A stretch of 29,162 nucleotides of DNA from CAZYCC01 sp964645985 (GCA_964645985.1 CAZYCC010000016.1:1-29162); one strand, 5' to 3'; shown: positions 16,432 to 24,035, counted from the first letter of the stretch. Numbers and translations: made by a program. The notes: generated from the letters alone by a model not told the origin.

Positions 16432-17280
16432 ATGACACTCTCGAAGCGAAAGAACGGGGTATTCGGGAAAATCATCCTCGGGGTGGTGTTCGCTTTTTTG
16501 TTCGCGCCCATCGCGGTGCTGATTTTCTTCTCCTTCAACCCGGGCAGCAGCACCACGGTCTTTGACTTCTCCCCGCAGAGTTCCCCCGCAAATTATTTCT
16601 ACTGGTATCAAGAGCTCCTGCGCGATGAGGCGACGCTCACCGCGCTAAAAAACACGCTCCTGCTCGCCGTATCGGCATCGGTAATCGCGACATTGCTCGG
16701 GACGGCGGCGGCGTACGGCCTATCGCGGCTGCGCTCGCGGCGGCTGCGCGAGACCATCCTCGGTGTGACGCAGATTCCCCTGATGAACCCCGACATCATC
16801 ACCGGCATCTCGTTTACGCTGCTGTTCGTCTTCGTCGCGGGTCTGCTGCACTTTCAGGAGGCGCTCGGCTTCCCGACAATGCTCATCGCGCACGTCACCT
16901 TCTGCCTGCCTTATGTTATCCTCGAGGTGCTGCCCAAGTTTGACGCGATGGATCCTTCCCTGCCCGAGGCGGCGCTCGACCTTGGCTGCACGCCGCTCGC
17001 GAGCTTCTTTCGCGTCGAGCTGCCGGAGATTCTGCCGGGGGTGTTCACCGGGATGCTGATGGCGTTCACGCTGTCGCTCGACGATTTCGTCATCAGCTAT
17101 TTCACGCAAGGGAGCGGGTTTGAGACGCTGCCGATCCACATCTACGCGATGACCAAGAAGGCGGTCAAGCCGAAGATTTACGCCCTCGCGACGCTGATCT
17201 TCCTCGTTATTCTCGCGCTACTGCTCCTGCTCAATCACATGAGCCGGAAAGAGGAGAAAAAGGAGCGCGCGGAGGAGTAG
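16432..17280 (+). CDS. potC: Spermidine/putrescine ABC transporter permease PotC
   Basis: 282 residues; second MetI-like permease of the polyamine importer. The first transmembrane helix is at about 13-34, followed by the polar region with NPGSSTTVFDFS, typical of PotC. The EAA loop is EAALDLGCTPLA (179-190). The C-terminus is short and basic/acidic. ATG 16432 is preferred over the in-frame TTG at 16417, because GGGAT (16419-16422) lies at a usable distance. It lies 79 bases after potB and is the last gene of the + strand unit; potD is not behind it but converges from the other strand. Confidence 0.92.
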   Translation: MTLSKRKNGVFGKIILGVVFAFLFAPIAVLIFFSFNPGSSTTVFDFSPQSSPANYFYWYQELLRDEATLTALKNTLLLAVSASVIATLLGTAAAYGLSRLRSRRLRETILGVTQIPLMNPDIITGISFTLLFVFVAGLLHFQEALGFPTMLIAHVTFCLPYVILEVLPKFDAMDPSLPEAALDLGCTPLASFFRVELPEILPGVFTGMLMAFTLSLDDFVISYFTQGSGFETLPIHIYAMTKKAVKPKIYALATLIFLVILALLLLLNHMSRKEEKKERAEE

Positions 17281-17577
17281 CGGCGCGCGAGGAGGCTTGC
17301 TCCCCCGACTTTGCGCTTCGCCCCGCCCTCGCTCACTTTCCTCGCGCGGGCTGTTCGGCTCCACCCGAATTTGCGAGCGTGCCTTGCGATGTTAGCTCCC
17401 CGCTTACGCATACCCCCGCGCGGGTTGTTCGTCATTTCCCGATTGTACCCGCCCCCGCGATTCCCTCTCGCCGCGCCCTCGCGCGGCGACCCGCGCTCTC
17501 ACGCGACATAAAAAAGAGCCCGCACGCGGGCTCTTTTTTGACGTGGATTTTGCGGGGCGCATGGCGCGGGGCGGCGC
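17281..17577. other. Convergent intergenic region potC / potD
   Basis: Just under 300 bases with no gene. A 15-base near-repeat (CGCGCGGGCTGTTCG at about 17343 and CGCGCGGGTTGTTCG at about 17417) is present. The right end holds the bidirectional terminator described separately. Confidence 0.5.
17510..17539. terminator. Bidirectional terminator between potC and potD
   Basis: AAAAAAGAGCCCG and CGGGCTCTTTTTT form a 13-bp stem with a 4-base loop (17510-17539). Six A on one side and six T on the other give a U tract for either strand, which fits two convergent genes. Confidence 0.95.
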
Positions 17578-18720
17578 TCACTCGATGAACAGGGCGTCCC
17601 AGAGGCTGTTCATATAGGCGAGCGTCTCGTCGTCGAGGTTGCGGTAGGCGTAGGCATCGTAGTTGGCGCGGAAGTCAAAGTCGGCGGGGTAAAGCACGCC
17701 GTACGCGTCGCCCATATCCTCCTTGTAAGCGTCGCTCTCGTAGACGAGGCGGTTAGGGGAGGCGTAGTAGGTCTGCTCGGCGTTGGCGATCGCCGGTTCC
17801 TTTGTGAGCATAAAGTTGATGTACGCCTCGGCGATGTCTTGGTGTTTGCTCGTCTTGGGCACGCACATCGAGTCGACATAGAGGTTGGTATTGATATTGC
17901 CGCTCTCGTCCTTGGGATAGTAGAAGCGCAGATCGACGCCGGGCGCCTGATCGTCTCGCATCGTGAAGTAGTCGCCGGCGTAGTAGGTGCCGATCGCCGC
18001 CTCGCCGCTCTCCATCATATTGAAGACCTCGTCCATCACCCAGCTCTTGACGAGGGGCTTCTGCGCGCGCACCTCCTCGGCGGCGCGATCCCACTCGGCG
18101 CGGTCGGTCGTGTTGACATCGATGCCGAGCTTGTACATCGCCGTGCCCAGGCCATCGCGCGAGTTGTTGAACTGCAGGATATTTCCGGCGTATTTCTCGT
18201 TCCAGAGAAGGTCCCAGCCCCCGGTGTCGGCGGTATCGACGCGCTTCGCGTCATAGATCACGCCGACCATGCCGTAGGAGTAAGGGACGGTGTACTTTTC
18301 CTCCGGGTCAAAGAAGAGGCCCTTGAAGGCGGGGTCGATGTTCGTATCGTAATTCGGGATATTGTCGAAGTTGAGCGGAGAAAGCATATCGTGCGCGAGG
18401 AAATACTCAATCATATAATCCGAGGGGATGATGACGTCGTAGTCGACCGCGCCCGATTCGAGGCGCGCGCGCAGGCTCTCATTTGAGTCGTAGGTCGTGT
18501 AGTTGACGCGCACGCTCTGCCCGGTCTCCCGCTCGTACCACTCCTCGAAGGCGCGGTTGACGTTGAGCGTCCCCTCGTCCCCGACCGACAGATATTCCCC
18601 CCAGTTGTAGACATTGAGGGTAACCTCGTCCCCTCCGCAGGAAAAGAGCGCCGCGCAGGAAAGCGCAACGGCGAGGACAAGCCCGAGGGAGAGCGCGCGG
18701 CGCGATTGGGTAAATTTCAT
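17578..18720 (-). CDS. potD: Spermidine/putrescine-binding lipoprotein PotD
   Basis: 380 residues; extracytoplasmic substrate-binding protein that delivers polyamine to PotBC. A signal peptide ends in a lipobox (LFSC, Cys at about 28), so the protein is lipid-anchored as expected for a Gram-positive. Family marks include VYNWGEYL, the SNE motif, VIIPSDYMIEY, IPNYDTNID, and VPYSYGMVG. Start ATG at 18720 follows GAGGT (18730-18734), which overlaps the stop of the preceding gene (TGA at 18733-18735); the two genes are probably translationally coupled. Its placement on the strand opposite potABC, at the end of an operon with a HIT protein and a TIM-barrel protein, is unusual and means potD has its own regulation. 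Confidence 0.95.
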   Translation of the reverse strand: MKFTQSRRALSLGLVLAVALSCAALFSCGGDEVTLNVYNWGEYLSVGDEGTLNVNRAFEEWYERETGQSVRVNYTTYDSNESLRARLESGAVDYDVIIPSDYMIEYFLAHDMLSPLNFDNIPNYDTNIDPAFKGLFFDPEEKYTVPYSYGMVGVIYDAKRVDTADTGGWDLLWNEKYAGNILQFNNSRDGLGTAMYKLGIDVNTTDRAEWDRAAEEVRAQKPLVKSWVMDEVFNMMESGEAAIGTYYAGDYFTMRDDQAPGVDLRFYYPKDESGNINTNLYVDSMCVPKTSKHQDIAEAYINFMLTKEPAIANAEQTYYASPNRLVYESDAYKEDMGDAYGVLYPADFDFRANYDAYAYRNLDDETLAYMNSLWDALFIE

Positions 18721-18732
18721 TGCAAAGCTACC

Positions 18733-19698
18733 TCATGTCCACCACATGGCGGCGGGATTTTCGAAGATGATAGTGTCCTTGAGGAAGGCGACTGCCTTCT
18801 CGAGGCCCTCGCGCGGCGACATCAGGGGATCCTCGTGCTCGATAGAAATAATCCCGTCGTAGCCGACCGCTTTAAGAGTCGAGAGAATGTCGCACCAGAC
18901 CTCGCGGCCGTGTCCGTAGCCGACCGTGCGAAACTCCCAAGATCGCCTCAGCGTGTCGCCGTATCCCGAGGTGTCGAGCACGCCTGTGACCGATGTCGCC
19001 GCCTCGTTGATTTTCGTGTCCTTCGCGTGGAAGTGATAAATGGCGGGCCCTAGCGCCTTAATCGCCTCGACCGGGTCAATGCCCTGCCAGAAAAGATGCG
19101 AGGGGTCGACATTCGCTCCGATAGCGTCCCCCACCGCCTCGCGCAAGCGCAGGAGGGTCGGCGGGTTGTAGACCATAAACCCGGGGTGCATCTCAAAGGC
19201 GATGCGGCGTACGCCGTGCTGCGCCATAAACGCGGTCTCTTCCTTCCAGTAGGGGATAAGGCGCTCGTTCCACTGCCACTCGAGGATTTTCTTATAATCG
19301 TTCGGCCATGTACAGGTCACCCAGTTGGGATAGCGGGAGTTCTCGCAGTCGCCCGGGCAGCCGGAGAAGCCGACTAGCGTATCGACACCGAGCTGCTCGG
19401 CGAGCAGCACCGCCGCGCGAAAGTCCTCCTCGAAGCGGCGCGCCGTATCCTTATCGGGGTGGAGAGGATTGCCGTGGCAGGCGAGCGCGGGCAGCGAAAT
19501 GTGATTTTCGGCGAGCAGTTCCTTCAGGTGGGCGATTTTATCGGGGTGCGCGAGGAAATCGGCGGCGTCGCAGTGCGCCTTGCCGGGGTATCCGCCGCAG
19601 CCGAGCTCGAGCGCCTGCACGCCGAGCGACGCGAGGTATCGCACCATCTCATCGAGCGACAGATCGCCTAGGACCGGCGACATCACACCAAGCAGCAT
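18733..19698 (-). CDS. Sugar phosphate isomerase/epimerase-like TIM-barrel protein
   Basis: 321 residues of the AP endonuclease 2 / xylose isomerase-like TIM-barrel superfamily. Candidate metal ligands at strand ends are E169 (AFEMHPG), D198 (NVDPSH), H224 (YHFHAKD) and E287 (SIEHED), the usual Glu-Asp-His-Glu arrangement. Members isomerise or epimerise sugars or inositol derivatives in the cytoplasm. Start ATG at 19698 is fixed by a perfect AGGAGG (19704-19709). It lies 12 bases upstream of potD and 134 bases downstream of the HIT gene. No sugar-catabolic partner is nearby, so the substrate cannot be named; the link with polyamine uptake may be only co-transcription. Confidence 0.88.
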   Translation of the reverse strand: MLLGVMSPVLGDLSLDEMVRYLASLGVQALELGCGGYPGKAHCDAADFLAHPDKIAHLKELLAENHISLPALACHGNPLHPDKDTARRFEEDFRAAVLLAEQLGVDTLVGFSGCPGDCENSRYPNWVTCTWPNDYKKILEWQWNERLIPYWKEETAFMAQHGVRRIAFEMHPGFMVYNPPTLLRLREAVGDAIGANVDPSHLFWQGIDPVEAIKALGPAIYHFHAKDTKINEAATSVTGVLDTSGYGDTLRRSWEFRTVGYGHGREVWCDILSTLKAVGYDGIISIEHEDPLMSPREGLEKAVAFLKDTIIFENPAAMWWT

Positions 19699-19832
19699 AA
19701 AGGCCTCCTATGAAAGGGGAAACGGCGCGCAGCGTCGCTCACGGGAAAAGGAGAGTAGGCGAGGGTCAAAGCGAGTGGCGAGGGTGTCTTACGGGGAGGC
19801 ACCGCGCGGGGGGAAGCGGAGCGGCGGGGAGG

Positions 19833-20183
19833 TTAGGCCATTTTGTCCGCCATGGGGCGGCCGCCGAGGATATGAAAGTGGAGGTGCTGCACGCTCTGGC
19901 AGGCGTCCGGGCCGACATTCGAAATGACGCGGTAGCCGTTTGTGAGCCCCTCGCGCGCGGCGATCGACGGGATTTTCGAGAGGATAGAGGCGAGGGAGCC
20001 CGCGTTCTCGCGTGTCACCTCGTTAAGCGAGGCGAGGTGAGCGCGCGGGATAACGAGGATGTGCGTGGGTGCCTGCGGGTGGATGTCGCGGAAGGCGACC
20101 ATTGTCTCATCCTCATAGACAACGCTCGCGGGCACAATTCCCGCGGCGATTTTGCAAAACAGGCAGTCGGGTGAGCTGGGCAT
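19833..20183 (-). CDS. HIT family nucleotide hydrolase
   Basis: 116 residues (117 if the ATG one codon upstream is used). The histidine triad is HLHFHILGG (about 101-109 in the longer form). The N-terminal CLFCKI motif with a later His forms the structural zinc site common in bacterial HIT proteins of the Hint/PKCI group. These enzymes hydrolyse nucleoside phosphoramidates and similar adenylated compounds. Two ATGs occur in tandem (20186 and 20183). The AGGAGA ribosome site (20190-20195) is 3 bases from the first and 6 from the second, so the second is preferred. It is the first gene of the HIT - TIM barrel - potD operon and is preceded by a long leader hairpin. Confidence 0.93.
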   Translation of the reverse strand: MPSSPDCLFCKIAAGIVPASVVYEDETMVAFRDIHPQAPTHILVIPRAHLASLNEVTRENAGSLASILSKIPSIAAREGLTNGYRVISNVGPDACQSVQHLHFHILGGRPMADKMA

Positions 20184-20197
20184 CATCGGTCTCCTAT

Positions 20198-20270
20198 AAA
20201 AAGTTGCCCCCGAGCGGTTGGCAGTTCCCGCCGGGTCTCCCCGTCAGGTGATCGAAGAACCGCCGGGGGC
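20198..20270 (-). promoter_or_regulatory. Leader hairpin with U tract before the HIT - potD operon
   Basis: On the minus strand a 13-bp stem with a single-base bulge (20258-20270 paired with 20206-20219) is followed by AACTTTTT, the form of an intrinsic terminator, and the ribosome site comes directly after. Inside are a CCTG/CGGG stem and a CGGG-GAGA-CCCG tetraloop hairpin. The 5' arm GGCGGTT can also pair with AACTGCC further inside, so an alternative fold exists. The predicted transcription start falls right at the base of the stem. It may be an attenuator or a small cis-regulatory RNA; it matches no riboswitch class I can recognise. Confidence 0.65.
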
Positions 20271-20276
20271 GAGCTT

Positions 20277-20305
20277 AGCATACCACAATCGAGAGCGAAT
20301 TGCAA
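20277..20305 (-). promoter_or_regulatory. Promoter of the HIT - TIM barrel - potD operon
   Basis: On the minus strand: -35 TTGCAA (20300-20305), 17-base spacer, -10 TATGCT (20277-20282) with an extended TGG directly before it. Transcription should start about 7 bases later, at the base of the leader hairpin. Confidence 0.82.
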
Positions 20306-20555
20306 GAGGGAGAGGACGGACAAGAGAGGCGCGAAACGACGTTTGGCGCTGCGCGAAAACATAGTGCAATCATCAAGGCAGAAAGCAAAGATTCTCAAAA
20401 AAACAGAGAAAAACCGCAATAAATTGTAAAAAAGAATATGGAAATGAACCAAAGAAATACCACCATAAACCATAGCGCTCCAAACGCGCGCATGGGGGGG
20501 TCAAGTACCCTCCCGATGACAGTGGTCGCGAAACCCGGCAAAGCGGAAACGCCAA
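20306..20555. other. AT-rich intergenic stretch
   Basis: No supported gene. The part 20340-20470 is markedly A-rich compared with the rest of the window. A small inverted repeat lies near 20493-20512 (GGGGGGT/ACCCTCCC). Open frames on either strand have no recognisable protein content. Confidence 0.4.
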
Positions 20556-20577
20556 AACCCACCCGCGAGGGTGGGTT
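20554..20577 (-). terminator. Intrinsic terminator downstream of the recombinase gene
   Basis: AACCCACCC (20556-20564) and GGGTGGGTT (20569-20577) form a perfect 9-bp stem with a GCGA loop. On the minus strand a short TTTT run follows. It probably ends the transcript of the xerC-like gene, about 250 bases after its stop. Confidence 0.7.
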
Positions 20578-20823
20578 GCGTTCATTTAATGGATACGAGA
20601 AGGAAAAATCGAACAATAGAGAGGAGAATATGCATCGAGAAAGATCACAACTTGCTTATGAGCGCCTCCTCCCTCGACCGGGAGTCCGGCGAACAACCTC
20701 AGGGGAAGGATTGACAAAGGGGAGTAGCGCAGTTCCCCGACTCCCGCGTCTTGTCCGCCTGCAATGGAATAAGCGATTCTTATCGCTCTCTGCCGCGCGG
20801 TGTCACTTTCCCGGAGGATAACA
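20578..20823. other. Structured non-coding region after the recombinase gene
   Basis: No gene is supported. Several inverted repeats are present: AGCGAT-TCTT-ATCGCT (20772-20787), CGGGAGTC near 20680 facing GACTCCCG near 20740, and GACAA/TTGTC closing the latter region (about 20713 and 20750). It could be the 3' untranslated region of the recombinase transcript or hold a small RNA. Confidence 0.4.
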
Positions 20824-20918
20824 CTATTTTGCTCTGCCCCCATCATCCCCCGAGTGGGATGGGGGCAACTCCTCCTCGGGGAGACTCTCCCCGGGAATAA
20901 CACTATTCTGCTTTTCGC
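20815..20918 (-). repeat. Direct repeat at the 3' end of the recombinase gene
   Basis: ATAACACTATTYTGCTYT occurs at about 20818-20835 and again at about 20901-20918 (plus strand). In the inner copy it is read as QNSVI in the recombinase frame; in the outer copy the frame has shifted and the same bases give the TAG stop. A tandem duplication of about 83 bases followed by drift would explain the odd tail. Confidence 0.6.
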
Positions 20919-22005
20919 CCTCGGGGGGAGGGTCAAGCGCGGAGGAGGAATCCACGGACCTCGCCGCGCTTTTTTTCGGGGAGGAGCGCATCCCGGCGAG
21001 GGGATTTTCCTCCATCGCGCGCTGCATCTGCGCGTCGCTGACGTGCGTGTAGATCTGTGTGGTATTGAGCTGCTCGTGCCCTAAGATGTCCTTGAGGACT
21101 CGCACGTCGACCTTGCCGGTGCGGTAGAGCAGCGTCGCCGCGGTGTGGCGCAATTTGTGCACAGAGAGGTGCTTGTACTGCAGGCCCGCCTCCGAGAGGT
21201 ATTTGTACACAATTTGCTGCACGCGCACCTTACTGATGCGCCGACCGAGCCGGCTGAGGAAAAGCGCGTTTTTGTCTTTTATGTCACTTTTTTGCGAGAA
21301 CGGCGCCTCGCGCACGGCAAGATATTCGCGCAGCGCGGCGCGGCAAGCCTCGTTGAGATAGATAACGCGCTCCTTCGCGCCCTTGCCGAGCACCATCACG
21401 CGCGAGAGATCCCGGTCAAGGTCGACGAGATTGATCCCGGTCAGCTCCGAGAGGCGCAGCCCGCAATTGAGAAAGAGCGTAAATATCGCGTAATCGCGCG
21501 CGCGCGTGGGCGAGCCCGCATCCTCGTCGACCGCCTGAAGGAGCTGCGCGCTCTCCTCCTCGCTGAGAAAGCGTGGCAGCTTGCGCCGCGTCGCAGGGGA
21601 CTCGATATTTTCCGTAGGCGATGCGTCCATCCACCCCTTGACGCGCACGCAGAATTTGAAAAAAGCGCGAAGCGACGAGAGCTTTCGCTGCCGCGCGCTC
21701 GAGGCATTGTGCCGCACCTGCACAAGGTAGGTGAGGAACGCGTAAATTTCCTCTTGAGAAATCGAACAAATAAAATTTTTGTCAATATCCGAGAGATTAG
21801 CCGCGTGCAGATTGTCCTCGCTCGGAGGGAGGTTCCCGCGCGTCACGACAAGATACCGGAAGAAGGTCAGCAGATCCTGCCGGTACTGATAAATGGTGTT
21901 CTGAGAGCGGTCCTTTTGCAGGAGATACCCGCAAAACTCAGCTAAAACGGGCGGATCTCCTCCTGCAGGGAGGGCGGTTTGCGATTTGTCGAATGGTTCG
22001 CTCAT
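20824..22005 (-). CDS. Tyrosine recombinase of the XerC/XerD type
   Basis: 393 residues; cytoplasmic site-specific recombinase. An N-terminal SAM-like core-binding domain (about 17-125) is followed by a catalytic domain (about 143-340) with all expected residues: R184 (CGLRLSE), K208 in the beta hairpin, H283 and R286 (HKLRHTA), H310 (LGHEQL) and the nucleophile Y319 (IYTHV). Family members resolve chromosome dimers at dif or move integrative elements. No att sites or cargo genes are visible, so a housekeeping Xer is favoured. Residues 341-393 are an extra Ser/Pro/Glu-rich tail containing a piece that is repeated after a frameshift at the stop. Start ATG 22005 has only a poor ribosome site. 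Confidence 0.92.
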   Translation of the reverse strand: MSEPFDKSQTALPAGGDPPVLAEFCGYLLQKDRSQNTIYQYRQDLLTFFRYLVVTRGNLPPSEDNLHAANLSDIDKNFICSISQEEIYAFLTYLVQVRHNASSARQRKLSSLRAFFKFCVRVKGWMDASPTENIESPATRRKLPRFLSEEESAQLLQAVDEDAGSPTRARDYAIFTLFLNCGLRLSELTGINLVDLDRDLSRVMVLGKGAKERVIYLNEACRAALREYLAVREAPFSQKSDIKDKNALFLSRLGRRISKVRVQQIVYKYLSEAGLQYKHLSVHKLRHTAATLLYRTGKVDVRVLKDILGHEQLNTTQIYTHVSDAQMQRAMEENPLAGMRSSPKKSAARSVDSSSALDPPPEGEKQNSVIPGESLPEEELPPSHSGDDGGRAK

Positions 22006-22187
22006 ACGCTCAAAAAACGCCCATCGGTCACGACCTTGAGGGGGTACCCTCGTGCGGCGGCGCGGTATTCTCTTTTGAGAAAATACAATTTCTAAATGTC
22101 CTAAATTTATAAAAGATCATTCTCGTTTTTTCTTCCCGGGGGAAAATCAGCGCACACGAAGCGCAGTAGGATCGCCCTCTCACTCCC

Positions 22188-22886
22188 CTACTCCCCGATA
22201 GCGGTGACGGTGATTTCCCCGGAGAGCCGCTCGATTTGCTCGGCGCCGGAAAGGGCCTCGCCGAGGACGAAAAGACCCTTGTATCTGCCGTAATCGCCAT
22301 AGTACATCACGACGTTTCCCCAAGGCGAGAAGTAGGCGAGCGTCCCGCGCCCACCGCCCGGAGCGTCGATCGCGCCGGTTATGTCAAGGGGTTCGGGGTA
22401 AAATATTTTCTCGTTGTCCAAATAATCCTCGACCTTTGTCGTGAGAGGTAGCTGCGCGAGAAGCGACGCCGCCGCGCGGCTGTTATTGCACGCGAAAACG
22501 ACGGTGTGAACTCCATCGGTTACCGAGATGCGCATAGTTGAATTCTCCGGGCTTCCTTGTGAATTTTCCCCGCCATTCTCCTCCTGTGCGGAGGAATCGT
22601 TTTGCTCATTTTCGCCGGACGCCGTCCCGGAATGAAACGCGGAGGAGAAGTCTTCGCGCACACCGCTCGACTCCCCCGCGCCGCCGAAATCCCCGCCGCT
22701 CGCGGTGGAATCCTCCGAATCGCCCCCGCCCGCCTCGAGGGCTCCGCTGAGCTCCCCCACGCCGCTCGGCGTGTCGCTCCGACCCCCTTCACCGGTGCGG
22801 GCGCCGCATCCGACCAAGAGAATGAGCGTCGCGAGGGTCAGCCATAGCGCGAGCGGCGTTTTCGCGTTTCTCCAAAATCTCCTCAC
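22188..22886 (-). CDS. Lipoprotein with cyclophilin-like domain
   Basis: 232 residues. The signal peptide ends in a lipobox (LVGC, Cys27). A long Gly/Ser/Glu/Asp-rich linker (about 28-115) carries a compact C-terminal domain (118-230). Its pattern is MRISV, LLAQLPLTTKVEDYL, EKIFYPEPLDI, GTLAYFSPWGNVVMYYGD and LFVLGE, and it fits the bacterial cyclophilin-like fold (small lipoproteins with a DUF-type cyclophilin-like domain). Such domains are not shown to be peptidyl-prolyl isomerases; their ligand is unknown. The protein should sit on the outer face of the membrane with the domain on a flexible tether. It is divergent from the membrane protein at 23325 and upstream of, and on the same strand as, the recombinase gene. 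Confidence 0.82.
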   Translation of the reverse strand: MRRFWRNAKTPLALWLTLATLILLVGCGARTGEGGRSDTPSGVGELSGALEAGGGDSEDSTASGGDFGGAGESSGVREDFSSAFHSGTASGENEQNDSSAQEENGGENSQGSPENSTMRISVTDGVHTVVFACNNSRAAASLLAQLPLTTKVEDYLDNEKIFYPEPLDITGAIDAPGGGRGTLAYFSPWGNVVMYYGDYGRYKGLFVLGEALSGAEQIERLSGEITVTAIGE

Positions 22887-22956
22887 GCGGCAAACCTCGT
22901 TTACATTTGTCAGGTTCGTTTATTTTGGCGGCGAGTGTTTCTACTGCGATTTCTCG

Positions 22957-22987
22957 CACTTTTCTGCTATCGATTTAACACTTTTCT
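22957..22987. repeat. 22-bp direct repeat upstream of the lipoprotein gene
   Basis: CACTTTTCT occurs at 22957-22965 and 22979-22987 within two similar 22-base units (GCGATTTCTCG- and TCGATTTAA-CACTTTTCT). It lies about 70-100 bases before the lipoprotein start, where a regulator site could be. Confidence 0.4.
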
Positions 22988-22991
22988 CTCA

Positions 22992-23258
22992 TTATCGCAA
23001 AAGTTTGCGGCGCTCCCTCCCGCCTCCCGAGGTTTTAACGGCCGCTGCCGGTTATCCCGCGCGGTAACTCCGTCGGCTCCGCCTCCCTCCCGCGGAGTTC
23101 CCCACGCGCGCCGCGCCGGAGCTGTCGGGGGGAAAACGGGGTTAGCCCGCGCGGTGCGCGAGACCTTTCCCGGCGCGGCGGATCTTGCGGCGAGAGCGCG
23201 GTACCACCGCGACAATGCCGGTTACAGTCCCGCGCAATCCCGCGCGGCGCGGCGGGTC
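22992..23258. other. GC-rich intergenic region with 74-base-spaced repeat
   Basis: No supported gene. An 18-base direct repeat with one mismatch (CGGCGCGGCGGATCTTGC at 23171-23188, and 23245-23262) has a 74-base period; the second copy supplies part of the -35 of the downstream promoter. A hairpin CGCGGT-ACC-ACCGCG lies at 23197-23211. Confidence 0.5.
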
Positions 23259-23287
23259 TTGCAATTTGCGCGCGGATGCGGTAAAAT
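23259..23287 (+). promoter_or_regulatory. Promoter of the four-helix membrane protein
   Basis: -35 TTGCAA (23259-23264), 17-base spacer, -10 TAAAAT (23282-23287). The predicted start lies about 30 bases before the ATG at 23325. Confidence 0.8.
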
Positions 23288-23324
23288 AAAAGGGCAAACT
23301 CGCGGTGGCACGGAGGCGCGCGCA

Positions 23325-23936
23325 ATGACGGCAAAGTTCAAGGCGTTCTGGAAGGCGAACTCCTCGGTCTTCTTCAAGCTGGTGGTGACGCAGCTGGGGA
23401 TGACCTTCTTCGCGCTGATCGTGACGATGGCGGCGATGGGGCTCGTCGACCGCTCGGGAAACACCTTTATCCTCGCGCTCGCGTCGACCTTTTCTGTGGT
23501 CTTCTATTTGTTTTTACAATTTGTTCATATGAAGGAGCACGCGATGCGGGACGAAATCCGCATCGACGCCGGCCGCCAAAAGCGAAACCCCGCCACTGGT
23601 CTACTTATCTCGCTTCTTGCCAATTCTCTCAATATTCTGCTCGGAGTAGTTGCTTGCGTCGCAAAGCTTTTTATTAAAAATATCGGATTTTTTGAGCCAT
23701 ATGAGGAGGGCGTGACCTATTATCCCGCCGGCGCCGTGCAAATTTCGGCGTCTGCGCAGACAGTGGCGCAGTGGCTGCAAGCGATGTATCAGGGCATTAT
23801 CCGCCTGACATCGCCCGGCAACCCTCTCTTGCTACTCGTCATCATCCTGCCCTCGCTCGCCGTCTGCGGCGTGACCTATGCGCTCATCACTTCCGGCAAG
23901 GTCGACAAGCTCCTCACCGTGAAAAAGAAAAAGTGA
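23325..23936 (+). CDS. Four-helix integral membrane protein of unknown function
   Basis: 203 residues, not assigned to a known family. Predicted transmembrane segments are at about 17-40, 47-67, 91-118 and 166-188, with a charged loop (68-90) and a Lys-rich C-terminus. Start ATG 23325 is chosen over more upstream in-frame starts because GGAGG (23312-23316) stands 8 bases before it and a promoter ends at 23287; upstream starts would lie ahead of the promoter. It is monocistronic and convergent with a minus-strand promoter at 24141-24169. Function unknown. Confidence 0.82.
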   Translation: MTAKFKAFWKANSSVFFKLVVTQLGMTFFALIVTMAAMGLVDRSGNTFILALASTFSVVFYLFLQFVHMKEHAMRDEIRIDAGRQKRNPATGLLISLLANSLNILLGVVACVAKLFIKNIGFFEPYEEGVTYYPAGAVQISASAQTVAQWLQAMYQGIIRLTSPGNPLLLLVIILPSLAVCGVTYALITSGKVDKLLTVKKKK

Positions 23937-24001
23937 GGGATAGAGGGAATCGGCGGGAATGGTTTGCGGCTGCGCGGCCGCTCGGCGCACAAAGCGGTTT
24001 T

Positions 24002-24035
24002 CTAAAAAAACGCGGCGCAGTTTCCGTTTTTTTAG
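24002..24035. terminator. AT-rich bidirectional terminator-like hairpin
   Basis: CTAAAAAAACG (24002-24012) and CGTTTTTTTAG (24025-24035) form a perfect 11-bp stem with a 12-base loop. Either strand ends in seven U. It could stop both the membrane-protein transcript from the left and the short minus-strand transcript from 24134. The stem is AT rich, so it is weaker than usual. Confidence 0.65.

Noticed and set aside
20206..20270. Signal recognition particle RNA in the leader hairpin before the HIT gene
   Set aside because: The long stem is similar in outline, but the highly conserved GGAA-type tetraloop and AGCAGC motif are missing.
20711..20745. GGGGAGTAG, which resembles the 5' signature of the yybP-ykoY manganese riboswitch
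   Set aside because: The second metal-binding loop of that class is not visible and no plus-strand gene follows. The bases are explained by simple GGGAGT/ACTCCC pairing.
20824..22005. Integrase of a mobile element
   Set aside because: No att-like duplications, excisionase, relaxase or phage genes are near, and the sequence reads as a chromosomal Xer-type protein.
23197..23211. T-box-like GGTGGTACCGCG on the minus strand
   Set aside because: The match is part of a perfect short palindrome, no specifier stem or terminator follows, and the next minus-strand gene is a lipoprotein, not an aminoacyl-tRNA synthetase or amino-acid gene.
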